Shown: positions 36,931 to 50,600 of the stretch, in pieces | Position numbering within the stretch: position 1 is the first letter of the stretch | Layout: the number at the start of each line of letters is the position of its first letter | From: Circinella umbellata | Taxonomy: Eukaryota; Mucoromycota; Mucoromycetes; Mucorales; Lichtheimiaceae | Length of the DNA: 64,000 nucleotides | Reading direction: 5' to 3' | NCBI GenBank assembly: GCA_025093555.1 | Contig: JAIWNF010000013.1 | Span: forward strand, 434,001-498,000 | Position numbers and translations under genes: made by a program | Notes under the pieces: model-generated | Database searches by the model: none | Seen by the model: only the letters and a program-made list of their open reading frames with translations | Told to the model about the DNA's origin: nothing

Positions 36931-39900
36931 TATGTCGGATGTTATCGAGCCATTTATTATTACGTACAAATTGTTATTATATAAGTTAAAATTAGGTTTT
37001 TGCTACTATGCTCAGTACTGTACCAGGCAATATTCGATGATTATTTAATCTACGTATCAAGAAAGAAGCTATTGAAACATTGAGAGTCAAAATTAATAAA
37101 TAGTGCTTATATACTATTGCTACTACTAATGACAATAACTATTATCAGCGTTCATAATAAGAGGACAAATTATTAGATCTTATGCTAAGAATTTAATAGT
37201 CAAGTAAGTTGTTAAAAGGTTGTATGCTTGATTATGTATACATCAATACGTAACAGCTATCTCATATACATTAATGAGCTTATATAGTAATTGCTCAGCT
37301 GATGTATAAAATATCTAAATAAAAAAGACATAAATTTGACGGCTATGTTATACCTTTTAGCGATCATCTTTAAAGAATCTGTATGATTGATAAAGAAAAG
37401 CACCAGTTGTTGTTTTCTTTTTTTTGTTACGATAATTAGACATAGTAAAATTCTCATGGGAGCTGTCTGTAGCGGACCGTGCTCTTTTTTTTTTTTTTTA
37501 CCACGACTCACGTTTTATTTTTTACTTTTGCCTCCTTACCTCGTTTTATGGATTTAAGTATGAGGGGGAGAAGGGTGCAATGGATGATGGCACTATCAAA
37601 GTAGGAGAGAACTGCATACATAAAAAAAGATTGAAAAAACTTTTATATGACATAAAAGTTATATAACAAAATGGCATCATTATATTCTGGTTTTGTCAAA
37701 ATATATACATAAGGGGTTACAAATAGAGAAAAAAAACGTCGTTGCTTTGCTATATATATACATATAATGTATTATATGTATTATGAAGAATATAAAGTAT
37801 CACATTTATTAGAATTATCACATTATAATTTGTCAGTATACATATGAACTGCAGAATATTTATCTTCACCCCTTCACTCTTTTCCCAAAAAGTTAATATT
37901 CCACTTTTCAGATACTGTTACTAGGTCTTTGGAATAATAATTTATTATATTACATGATCACAATTATAATTAGAAATAGTATTCCATCAAAAAGTGAAAG
38001 ATCTATGAAAAAGGGATACTATACAATAATGGTAAAAGAAGAGTACGCAGCAAAAACATTTTACGCACAGTTTATGAGATATCATGTATTTACCTACAAA
38101 TATTATGAATCTGTAATTGCTTTATAAAGCTAATAGTCTATTAGTATATATAAGGAGAAGAAGCTTGTAACATAATCTAATTAGATAATATATTAGAAGA
38201 AAACGTTTTTTTGAGCTAAACCATAATGCTTAGGAGTTTCATTCGACACACCTTCTGCAAGTAGTATATATATTTTATTAGCATTTTATTTATAAGAAAA
38301 AAAATTTGTTGGAGGCCAAAAAATAAAAATAAAATAACAAAAGGTATAAACACTTTTACCATTGCCAACGCACCAAGTAATACGTAGTCCTGTTTTATGA
38401 TCATTATAAAGTATATAAATGACGAAAAATTAATAATAAGATGGCGTCAATGAGGATGCATTAAAACAATTTCATAATAGCAATAAGAAATACGTAATGC
38501 TATGTACCTATTGCTCGCTACTAGCTACTGAAGGTGATCCTCTACTTGTTACTATAATTAATATTTATAACAATAATACACTATTATATATATACAAATT
38601 TCATTACTTTAATAAATAAATATAAAAGTCACTTATTTAGATTGAGTCACATATCATCATAATTGAAAATTACAACTAGGCAGCTACAATAATTCCCGTT
38701 GATGTCCTATTATGCAAACGTTACAGTATGATGAAAAAAAATCAAAATTACGTATCATCCTATTTATAGTAAATATGATATGCATATTCTGTATAAACAA
38801 CGTCATTACTTGCGTATGTAGACAGACATATCCCAATGAGCAGACTTTCTATCAGTAAATGTAAAGTGTTGTTGCTGATACACACATTGCTACATGCCAC
38901 CTGTGACATAACTAGCGCGCGAATTTAAAAGAATAGATTCGTTGCTCCATAAAATTACAATTATATCGTAACATTTATCCCTCTTCCTTCTCCTTGTCTT
39001 CAGATTACAACTATAGTAATATATACTTCTTCCTTGATCCTGCTTATTATGTATATATAGATATATTTAGTTTAGAATTTATGTTTATTAAAGTAGAAGA
39101 CTAATATGACCGGCGTCTATGAGGATGCTTATATATATATGTGTGTGTGTGTAGAGAAAGCACATATCTATATTTAGTATCTAACAATAAAAGCAACATA
39201 TATTGAATATTAGGTAGCGAGGAAAAGGAGAAATAAAACTTCACTTGTCTATTGGCTTTTTTTTAGAATTGCTACAGAAAGATCAAGGTATATACACGAC
39301 AAAAAAATTACTGTCTAGTTGTCATGTTTATAGAAATAGCTTCAGGCATTACTATCTGTAAACAAGAGTTCTAACAGTGAGTGGAAAAAAAAAGATCTAA
39401 TGCGTCGTTCAGCTTTTCTCTTTTTGTTTTATCCGAAAGGAACGGGAAATAACATCCATAAAAGACTCTTTTTTTTTGCAAAATGACTTCTGTTTTCTGC
39501 TTCTTCGATAGGCTATTAGTGTTTTAATCCCCCAAGTCATTCATGAGTATTCACATAACAACTAGATCACATGACATTATTTTTTAACGAATTGATACTG
39601 ACTCTTTTTTTTATGATGATGAGAGGTAGAAGTGTCATTTAGAGAATTACAACGAAAAAAAAAACATTTTTTTGTGGGCGGGGAGAGAGAGTGAGACATG
39701 TGTGAAAAAAAGCACGCAGATGCACCACCATGGTGCGAATGACAATAAGCTCTCAGTGGTTAGTGTTAGTACTCTATGCTGTACGTTCATGTGCTTTCGT
39801 TTCTTTTGTTCTTTCGGTTGTTGCAGCCGATGTTAGTGTTATGTACATATATTTGTTTGTTGATATTATTATTATAATTACTATAATGATTATCATTTAA

Positions 39901-40092
39901 TACTATTGTCTGCCGAAGAATAAGTTCTCATGTGGCTCCGGACTAAATGAAAATTTGTATTGGTTCCTTTTCTACTTAAAGTTTTGATATTTTGCTTTTC
40001 AGGTTTGTTGGTCAGCACACGCACAGACCGAGAATAAACCCGTTTGTACGACAATTTCTTTAATGTGTAATAAGTAAATCTATGATGTAGTT

Positions 40093-40097
<5 letters not shown>

Positions 40098-40140
<43 letters not shown>
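40098..40140. repeat. T-homopolymer, 43 nt
   Basis: Forty-three consecutive T. It could be the poly-A tail of a minus-strand retroposed sequence or simple slippage. No retroelement coding sequence was found beside it. The exact length in the genome may be uncertain because such runs are hard to sequence. Confidence 0.9.
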
Positions 40141-40141
<1 letters not shown>

Positions 40142-42076
40142 TTTTAGAAAAACAAAAAGTGAAACAAAAAGGGATAGAGAGAAGTAGTATTCTGTAATTT
40201 TTTTTTTGAAAAGCAAAAAAAAGTCATACTAAACAAACATTACATTATTAAAGAATTATGATAAAAGTTCAGGATACCTTTTTTTTAAAAGAAAACCAAG
40301 TATATTAATAGTAAAATAAAAGAATAATGGCGGACAATGGAAGATGCTTTGACGAATACGTACCAGGATGAATAACACGACATTGTTTCGCGTATATTGT
40401 AGAGAAATATGATACATTGAATATTATTTTATCTATTTTATAAAAAGACGGACAACGACATGTCCATTTTTTCCCTTTGATTCTCCTTTTGGTTTTACCC
40501 GCCTTTCGGAAATAGTTAGACACGACAACGTAACGATATTTTGTGTGAAGATTTTAAGTGTATAATGCTACGTCTACAAGTTTTTTTATTATTATTTAAG
40601 TTTATGTTAGTAGAGGTCGATATGTTTAGGGATCGGCATTACACCTCAAATCAATATGTGTGTGAGTGACATATATGCACAACTAAACTATATACATATA
40701 TATACATATATATACAAATACAACAACGGGATACGAGAAAAAAACACATCAGTTTCATACGTACGTACGTGATTCTCGATCTTGGACGGCTAGTTTGATT
40801 CATCCCGTATTTTCTACTTGGGTATTACCTCCTATTTATCTGTTTTCCGAAATTCTAATTTTATTATTACTAATAGGTCACGAAATATAAAATCGAATAG
40901 AACAAAAAAAAAAAAGAAAATTCTTTGATCGTTAAACTCTATAAAAAGAGTTATTAATATAATACACATATGTGATAATAACGTCGTATTAAGGGGAACA
41001 AGGGTCCTCTAATTTTTTGGTTTATACTCATGCGTCTGCATCTGCATACATTATATTTCCTAATCAATGGAACGTGTTTCTTTTCTTCTTCGATACTCGA
41101 AAAAAGAAATTCCTTCACAAGAGACATTTTACGTAATTGGTTAACACATGTAATAGCTAATTGTATTTAGGCTACGTATTTATCTCTTTATAAATAAGAA
41201 TGAAATTGTACAAATCACAATAATAAGGTAAAAGGCATTATGTATGACCAGTTAATGGTTCCATATACTGATGGGTATAGTGAAATACATTTAACAGAAA
41301 AAAGAAATCAAATCAGTTATAGGTGAAGTAGGTGGCCCCAGTACTCATAACCAAAAAAAAAAAGAATATGCTATGATCGGTTAGAGTTTTCCAATCATGC
41401 CGCGGTTCTATGTATGTGCTGAGGTGCATGAGTATTGTTATTATTATTATTATCATTGTTATGTGTGTCAATAAAAGTGTAAGCAATAAAAAGGGTCCTT
41501 TCTTTCTTTTATGGACTCACCTTTTTTTTGGTCTTCCCTTTTTCATTCTTCTTTTGAATAGTCTTTTACCGGTTCACTTGACAAGAAAAGCGACCTATCT
41601 TCCGCTTAATATTTTTCTTAATCACAATAAGAAAAAATATTTCTTCTTGTGAACTCAATATATTAAAGCCCCAATATCTTTTTTTTACCTTTTTATTTAT
41701 TCATTTTCTCTTTTGTTCGAGTATTATTTATTTTTTTCTTCTTTATCAAACAGCGTTTTTGAAAGGGGTGTGTGCTTCTTTTTTTCTCGCACTTTTTCTT
41801 ATAAGTATATAGCAACTCCTCATCACTAGTTCTGATTCAATCTGTTTGCTTTTAATTGTATCTAAGGAAGGTTTTTATTTTATTTACTCACAATACACGA
41901 TAGTAACAAACATATCAGCTTGACTTTTATACGTTCCAAAAAGAAACACCAAAACTTCGATTTTTCTTCTTCTTCTCCAAACCCATACAACTTCTTCTCC
42001 CAACAACAACAAAAGTCTTCTAGCAAACCCTTTTTTTCACTATTATTCTTTATAAAGTTTAAACTTTACAAGTGTT

Positions 42077-44175
42077 ATGCAAATTGAACAGCACTATCAC
42101 CAATCCTATCATTATCAGCAGCAGCAGCAACAACTGCCACTGCGGCAAGAAGGTCATGAAGTTCATAGTAATAGTATGCTACCATCTACACAAACCTACT
42201 ACTATCTCCATGGAAACAACAGCACGGGCCACCACCCTGACGCTTTGGCCACCTCGTCTACAAACATGTACGCCGTGCAGCAACAGCAACAGCAACAGCA
42301 AGAACAGCATTATAGGATGAGCCACGAGCGTCAACAGCAACAACAAGAACATGCTGCGCATATAACATTATCAGGGTCAACAGTTGTTCCAATGACCACA
42401 AATGCCTATCACGACGACAACCAAAACAATGATAACATCACTACATCTCCTATTGCCGTGGGTAGTTTGGAAGAGAGAGATCAATTGCCTAGTATTGAGA
42501 ATTTTGACTCTATTGTTCAAGAATACTTGGATAACCTTTCATCTAAAAAGAGGGACAAAGCTCTGATTGATCGCCATCGCTATTCTTTGATTATTAAAGT
42601 GTTGAAAGATCCCAGAAATACAGCCACCTCCACAGCCCAATTTCGTTTTTGGGTCAAAAAGATGTTTCAGCTTATACCTTCATACGATGGTGGCGAAGTT
42701 GTTTGTCATGACAATAAACCTGTTGCTATGCGTGAAGAAATTTATGCTATCCTTGTGCGAGCTCATAAAAAAGTTAACCATGGCGGTCGAGATAAAACCT
42801 CTACATTGGTAACGTATATATTAAAGAAAATTTAATATAACAAAAAAAAAAAAACAAGCATACAAATAAAAACATACTTTTAATTATCTTTAAAGAAAAG
42901 TTCTAATTATTATTCATATTATCCCCTTGTATAAATATGTAGGTCCGGAGGAGATATTCGTGGATCCCTAAGGAATTAATTGCCCGCTTTGTGCGGTATT
43001 GCCCCTTCTGCATCTCTCGACGTAATGGAAGTTCAAGTCCGCCTATTGGTTTCATACCTAGGTCCCCACCCGGTTACACTATGCATTCTAATTCTACTTC
43101 TACTGCTGCTGCTGTTGCTGAACGGGGTAATAGTTACAGCACGCATCCAGCTCCAATGTCAGGCCTTCCGTATCGTCCGACGGAGCTAAAGTCTGGATTC
43201 AATGAAAATGACGAGCTCAGTATTACAAATAAAAATTATTCTCATACATGGCCGAGTAGTAACCGAAATCATTATCATCAGTATAATCAACAACAGAGAC
43301 AATATTTTAGTCCACCAACACAACTTCCTATAGGTACAACAGCACCTTCGCCAGTGGCGACTCCATTATCAGGCTCAGTATCAGTAGATTTTTGTGTTAC
43401 ATCATCAACAAACTCATCGGCTGCTTCTCTACCTCCATCAACACAGGAAGTTTCCTCGTGCTCCGACATACCTTCTGTCTCCTTTGAAGCTTCCAACACC
43501 CTTTTTCATCAATCAGCACTGATACCTCAATGCGATATTACATCTTTTGGTTATTCAAATACTTCGGCTGATGTATCTGCTAATGGACATGTGAACCATT
43601 CTCCCTCATACAACACCATGTGTTATGCTGCTGCTGATAGTTCCGAAAGTTCTCTACCTACGACAGAGAACAATCCTTCACCAACACAACTACCTCAATT
43701 TCAGGAAGAAGCACAACATAATAATAATAATAATTTATCAACAGTAGAATCATATTGTTATACGGGATCTCAACAACCACAAAAACAAAGTAATTTCTTT
43801 TATGATGATACAATGAATAACAACATGAAATCCAATGTGACAAGAAAACTTCATCGACCGCGTGCGAATCGTACCACTGTGGTACTTCAACACCCTTTAT
43901 ACTCTCTTTCCTCTCCTTCACCATCTTCTTCATTTTCATCGTCTTCATCTTCATCAGCATCATCTACGTCGTCACCTGTTTCGCCTACTGATTCGACAAA
44001 CAATGCTCCGTTTAATACCGTAGGAACTACATCGTCATCTCTTCATTATAATACTCAAAGTATGTATATGCATCACCCGCCTTCATCAACAAACACCCCA
44101 GCTATTACTATGAATACTTCGTCTGAGGCATTGGGATTTATCAATCAACAACAACAACAACAACGTCAATTTTAA
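42077..44175 (+). CDS. Protein with integrase-type HHCC zinc module and Gln-rich tails
   Basis: Two exons (42077-42808, 42943-44175) give 654 residues. The first about 130 residues are Gln/His-rich. A conserved-looking block follows: FDSIVQEYLDNLSSKKRDKA, then TAQFRFWVKKMFQLIPSYDG, then VVCHDNKPVAMREEIYAIL. Next is a zinc module H230-x4-H235-x28-C264-x2-C267 (HKKVNHGGRDKT ... WIPKELIARFVRYCPFC), split by the single intron. This HHCC pattern is the N-terminal zinc-binding domain of retroviral and Ty3/gypsy integrases (integrase_H2C2). No catalytic DDE core follows; the remaining 390 residues are Ser/Thr/Asn/Gln-rich. I infer a host gene derived from or sharing the integrase zinc domain, perhaps a nuclear regulator. 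The function is not established. Frame and splice sites are intact. Confidence 0.8.
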
Positions 44176-45075
44176 ATCTGATGATACGTAACAATTCTCC
44201 AAAGAATGAGAAAAAATATATTATCAATGAAAAAAAGTACATTATAAAACCAAATGACGCTATTTTTTTTATAAGCACATTACTTGGAGAAAAGGTCCAT
44301 GTTGTTCTAATAACGACGATAACGACAGCATGTGTAATCAAACAAGGTTTCTTTCTTCTTCTTGTTCTACTTTTTCTCTATTATTATTAACATTTTCTCC
44401 TCATCAATTTATTTATACTATGAAAAAAATGCTCTATCGTTAACCCTTATTTCTCATATCTCTTTTTTCAATGTTTTTGTTTTTATTTTATCTTTACGTA
44501 CCAATATTGCTTACCTTATATTTAACATTTCAATTCGGTTATGTGTGTACGTATTTTCATGTACGGTACCGTTCTTCACTCTTACTATTTTTTCTTTATA
44601 TAATGTTTTTCCTCTTTCAAAATATCAATGCTGCCCTAGTTCTTTTTCTTTTGACAATGGTTGACAATCAGCTTCAATTTCACAAAACGCGTATTAGAAT
44701 TACTAAAAAAAAGCCTTTCTATCCTTTTTAAATCCTTCGCAATATCTATGCCCAATATCTCTTACTATTTCTTTCCCCTTTATTTTATTTTACTTTATTC
44801 TTCTGTAGTGCTTCATGTAAATTTATAAACCATGATTAAAAAAAACATACGCTTTATCAACATAGAAACGTATTATTATAAATTATTGTATTATATTGAC
44901 TTAATATGTAAAAGTAAACAATCATTCTCCTATCACATCATACGGGTTTTACACATAATATAGCAATATGTAATACTTATATTAATAATAATTATAATAA
45001 CTATAATGATAAACAAGAATACTTTAACTTGAATAATATTTTACAATATCAAAAATTACATGTACTTTCTTTAAA
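44176..45075. other. Convergent 3' intergenic region
   Basis: 0.9 kb between the stops of the HHCC-domain gene (+) and phospholipase D (-). It is T-rich, with no supported gene. It should hold both polyadenylation regions. Confidence 0.5.
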
Positions 45076-47582
45076 CTAGTCAAATATTTCCAATGGTGCT
45101 AATCTATCCATGTTATGTAAAAATTCATTTCGTTCATCTTCCTTTTCCATAAAATGAATGGGCCAAATTACTAAATGACCTTGAACTCGGCACAGATAAT
45201 CGTGTGCACGTTCTGGTTGGGAGCCAGTATCTGCCGCTGTTGGAGAATATCCATCACCATCACTACTAACATTACTATTTCTTCTACTATTGCAGTTATT
45301 ACTCTTGCTATTTTCAAGTGATGCTTTTGTCGTATTTTGTTGTTGTGAAAGCGTAGTATCTTTTACATTAGTATGTCCGCTACTATAGCGTCGTCTTCTT
45401 GCACTGGAAAGTAACATCTCTTTATGCGTTCCGCTTGTTGCGGGGTCTTTACGTCCAAGACATTCTTTTGCAATATGCTTAAATTCATTATAATCATCCC
45501 ATGTCTGTACATTATTATCAGGCATCGCCAAAAATACACATCGAAATAGATGGCTGTTGCGTCTTGCAGTATTATGCCATAAACCCATAAATTCTGTACT
45601 TAATGGATCCAATAATGTATTTTGTACGTGCTCATTGCTATAACAAGGTGATTTCCTTGTTCTATTATCATTATAATTACTATTATTATGATTGACTGCA
45701 TTGGAAGAAGCAAAAGCAGCTTCTGACAAAAGTTGATCACCTTGATCAGCTCCGGAACCGTCAATACCAGGGTCACAGCAAAGCTTTTCCCAAAACTGCA
45801 CGTGTTGCTCATCATGTTTCTGAGTGCAGGACATACTGGTGCCGCTGGTATTCGTTGTAGTGATGCTTTTTTCAACATCGCTACGGCGCCTGCTACCCCC
45901 TCCCCTCCATATTTTCGCTTTTTGGTATTTCTGTTCTTCCTCATCAGTTGTATTGTTTGTTGTAGTAGATGGTGGATTTATGGTACTGTTTGTAATTGTA
46001 TCGTTAAAATTATTATTATTACTGTTAGTATTTTCTGGCACGTGAGATTCTTGTAATGGTGGGGGAGATTTCGAATTTACTGATAATGGTGTGATTCTTG
46101 TTGTTGATGATGATGATGATGATGATGCATTAGTTGTCGGAATTTTGTGACTCCTATCTTCATTGTTTTCGCTATCGTCAAAAATCCACCACGGTTGGGT
46201 GTATACTACTTGTTGCGCTGCTATCTCTGAAGATGGTGATGGTAGGGATGGTGTTGCTTCTGTTGTCTTCAATGGTAAAATTTGATTTGAACTTTCCTCA
46301 AATTGTTGTCGTGTAAACAAAGGTGTCGCTGCTTGCATACTACTGTTCTCCGGTATTGACAAAGATGAGGCTCTTCTTGTCTGGTGCTGCTCATTTTTCT
46401 CTTTAGCGTTATCGACACCATATTTATTGGCAGGCGACCCTTTTCGCTCATGTTGTTGTTGTTGTCTTCTCTTTTCTGACTCTTCTAATATAGCATTAAA
46501 TTGTTCAAATGTTACACCTAAGTGTTCGCTCATAAGTCGTAATCGTAATGACCTTGCGAATGCTCCAACTTTAGCTGGACGACCATGTAAAGTGGATGCA
46601 ATGACCTCGTTATCATGAATGCATGCAGCTATTTCAGAGTCACGGTTGCCTAGCAATGAACGTTCATTGATGTTCGCCGATCCTATGATAACTGTGCGAT
46701 CGTCGGCTATTAAAAGCTAAAAACAAATATTATACTAATTAAAATGACAGAGCAAAACAATTATGTTCTCCAAGGATTATTTTCTTCTATTATTAACTAC
46801 TTATTTGTTTATGCTTTTAACTCAATTCTTTGCCGACAGCAACCCCCCCCCCAAAAAAAAAATAGTTTTTTCTCCACATCCTTCTCACCCACCTGAGGAT
46901 AAAGAAAGTTATAATGTATGACAAGTACAGTGAGTTACCTTTGCATGAACATACACTTGTTCTGTGACCAAATGACCATTATCAAGTTCACCCCAACTTC
47001 GAAGACCGTAAAACGTGATATATTCTTCTGGATTAGTAATACCTTCTGCTCGTAACCGACCAAAAATTGAGTGAGGGCCACGATTAATTGACTTATATTG
47101 ACAATGCATAATTAATCTCACAGTTGATGCTTCTGCCTCATTAATTTCTGCTTGAAATCCAGGTACAAGCGGTAATATAACAATGGCACGCCAACGATTA
47201 CCTGTTCTCTTGGCCTTAAGAATCCGATTTACTAAAGCATCACCGACACGATTTACAATTTTTGTTGAACCGCATTGTGTTGCAGTGATAAAAAACTGGT
47301 TCTCTAATATAAAATAATGTGTTTAATGTTTAGTATATAATTAACAATTGATAAGCATAAAAGGTAAAATAAGTTTGTTGTCGTCTCATTGGTCCATCTT
47401 CTTTTTATATGTATAATTTACCAATATAGACAAAATGTTCAGAACTTCCAATTACTTCAACATAAGCGTTCTGGATACTTGTTTCCACATGATCTTGGGT
47501 GCCAAGGCTCCATTGAGATACGCTGCGCAGTAGTTGAATGCAGCAGACATGTGACATAGGTAAGGAACCTGCCCGAGGATCG

Positions 47583-47614
<32 letters not shown>

Positions 47615-50600
47615 CCTTTTACTCTCTGGTGTTATTTGTGATAAAGGTATAAATGAAACTATATCAGGTTTAACCAAAAGAAGTGGAGTAGGACGTTTAG
47701 GTGGTTTTGGTTTACTATGACGTAGAAAGTTCCATCTCTGCACAAAGTGGCGCGCAATATCACGAGCAGGCTGTCCTGTCACCCGCACAGATACGTCATG
47801 CCATGGCATCCGTGCTAACTTTGTACGATCCATGTTTTCTTCGAATGGCTTATCCAAAGTGTGAAAATCGAGAATACGGGGATTTGAATAATCTTTTCCT
47901 GGCCATATTTGTGGATGTTTCTGTTGTTGAGCGGCTGATGTACTAATGTTGCTAGTGCAATCACTATTTTTGTTAAATTCATCCGGAGGATGATAAGGAG
48001 TACCATTATCCACTACAGCATGTTGATAGTTATCCCATCGTCCAAAGCATAAATCAATTCCTCCAATAAATGCCACGTGGTTGTCAACTACACATATTTT
48101 CTCATGGTGAGCATAGAATAGACTATTGTTTTTATTGAAAATGTCTGATGCCCGCGATGGATGGCGCTGTACATAAATATTATCAGGAGACAAGGATAAG
48201 AGACGTTTTTTCGAGTAATGTGAATAAAGAGGTAATGCAACAGCCACCTGATATAATTTTTTTGAAAAAAAGATACGTATGAGTATGAGCCGACAGTTTT
48301 TGTTAAATACAATCTAATCATTACTATTTTTCTCTATTGTTCGTTATTCTTATATAATGAAGATGTAATATTTCTTTTGCAAAAGGTTAAATTAAAAAAT
48401 TGAAATTTTCGTATAACATAATTGCAATACCTCTTTATAAATAATGATATAGATTTTAACACCTTGCTGTGCTTTACGTTGTAAAACTCTATCAAGTCTC
48501 CACGTTTCGTTATCACATGGTGGACGTCTAAGATACTAATAATATAATAATTGTTTTAATTGGTATCTATGTTTATCAAATTAGTCAACCAATAGTTTCA
48601 CTTACCAATTCCTGGAGATAATAACAAAAAAAAGTCAAGTGATAAATTTTTGTGAATATAGTGAATGGTATTAAATTAGTAGCTAGCTATAATAGTATTA
48701 AGTCACGCACTTTTTTGTGTTCTACTTACAGGAGACTTAGTAGGATTACCGACAATCATTTTTGATTATCATTACCATTGGTCATACATAAATAAAATTA
48801 ACATCTGACTTACTAGAAAAAAGTTATATACGAAGGAAGAGAACATTTTTCAAGATTTTGAATTTCTTACCAACCACCAATCATGAATATAGATAGATTC
48901 TTTAGCACTTTCCAATGCCAAAGAAACTTCCCAAAAATAGTCTCTTCCATCAACAAACCACGATACTGATGTATAATGTCGTATAGGTGCATAGCTATCA
49001 AATGGATGGCGGCGTGACCAAATGGACTCTTTTGCCATGTATTGAATAGACTCAAAAAATTGCCTTTCTTGTTGGCTATTTTTTGCCTGGAGATGCCATG
49101 TTGTATGTAAATTGCTCACACAGAACGTATGATTTGCTGGTTTCCATTTACTTTTACGCGAAACAAGTGGAATACATTTAGGCTGTTTCTTAGCATCAGA
49201 TAGCCGTTCGATTCGAAAAGAATAATCGATTAGAAAAACATCTTCGACCGTCATCTGATTTATAACATAAAAAGTAATATACATACAATGTTTATAACAG
49301 TATACAGGGATACATTTAGTTTTTCATTACATATAAGGTGATATCCTTCTCCTCGTTTAAATCATAATAAATAGCACTATTTTTTCTATAGATAAGTATG
49401 CTTACTTTATCGGGCCCACCTGCACAAACAATTATGTAACTTTCACGAACAATAAACCATCGTGGAATTCGTTTACTCTCATGTCGAGCTAATAATCCAC
49501 AAAATAAACGATCCCGGTGACGTCGCACGATTTGTCTGTCCGTTTGATTCACAATGGTCAGATAACCTTCCTTTCCATGGTACCCTTCAGGGTCTGAAAT
49601 ACAAAGGGACAATCCAAGTTTAGATATTTCTAAAAATTTACAAAACCTATTGATTTGAGGTGATATCCATAAGGTACGTGCAAGAGCATAAAGATATCGT
49701 TCCAAAGCTCGATATTTCAGCTTGGCTGGATCTTCTATCATATCAGGTAAACAATTTGGATCGTTTTCAAATTCTAATCCCAAATTAAAAGATAAATCCA
49801 AGCCGTTCGATTTTTGTACTGATTCTTTTCCTTCTCTATTTTCAGCTACTACATTGTTATTTTCTTCTTCTATTCCTTGTGGCTGATCAATATAGTTATT
49901 TCCTGTCGACATGTATTGACTTTGGTGTGATTGCTGCTGTTGTTCTTGTTGCTGTATTGTACTCGACGTTGTGCTGGGTCCTGCATCTTGTTCTTCTGAT
50001 AATCTATAATGTTGCTGGGGAACCTGGTGTCCCTCTTTCTCTTGTAGTCCTTTTTTTTCAGCCAAGTGACGCTGAATCAATGTACTTCGTTGCCAAGTTG
50101 TGTTTCTATGCCCAGGTCGACGGACTTGGTGCAAGCGGGGAAGCCTTGGGATGGTAATATTTCTTTTTTTCAAAATATCATGGCTAAGAAAATGATAATG
50201 CAATCGTAAAAAGTCCCAATAACTTCGATAGACAACCCATCGAAAACTGTTGTGATCTGATGCTCGAAGCCTAGAATTATCGCCTGTATTACCATATTCC
50301 ACGACAATTTTAAACATATCGGCTTGTTTATTACTATCCATATGCGCGTCTTGTAGCTCTTTCTTGTTTCCATTATTGCTATTGTAGTGGAGATTTTGTT
50401 TTTTATCTTTTATACTAGTTCTAGTACTACCATGATGCTTCGCATACAGTCGATTTCTCGTTCTTTTTAATAAGTTTTTTCGTTTTCGTTGCGCATAATA
50501 ATTACTTCGCTCATTGGGACGGGTAACGCTAATACGGATTTGTGAAATAAGAATTGGAATCATATGATGATCATGCTCATCTGTTTGAAACCTCGAAGAT

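Larger units (their letters stand above)
35396..42076. other. Gene-poor 6.7-kb region
   Basis: Very AT-rich DNA between BCS1 and the HHCC-domain gene. I found no intact domain, spliced ORF or tRNA. Open frames at 36404-36610, 37257-37511, 38216-38404 and 40305-40523 lack convincing features. It contains a 30-A run, a 43-T run, a short GC-rich hairpin near 36830, TG repeats near 39141 and several T-rich tracts near 41650-41800 upstream of the next gene. Lineage-specific non-coding RNAs or decayed repeats could be missed. Confidence 0.5.

Noticed and set aside
38850..39200. Possible retrotransposon remnant in the gene-poor region
   Set aside because: Only simple TG/TA repeats and short open frames; no reverse transcriptase, protease or LTR pair was visible.
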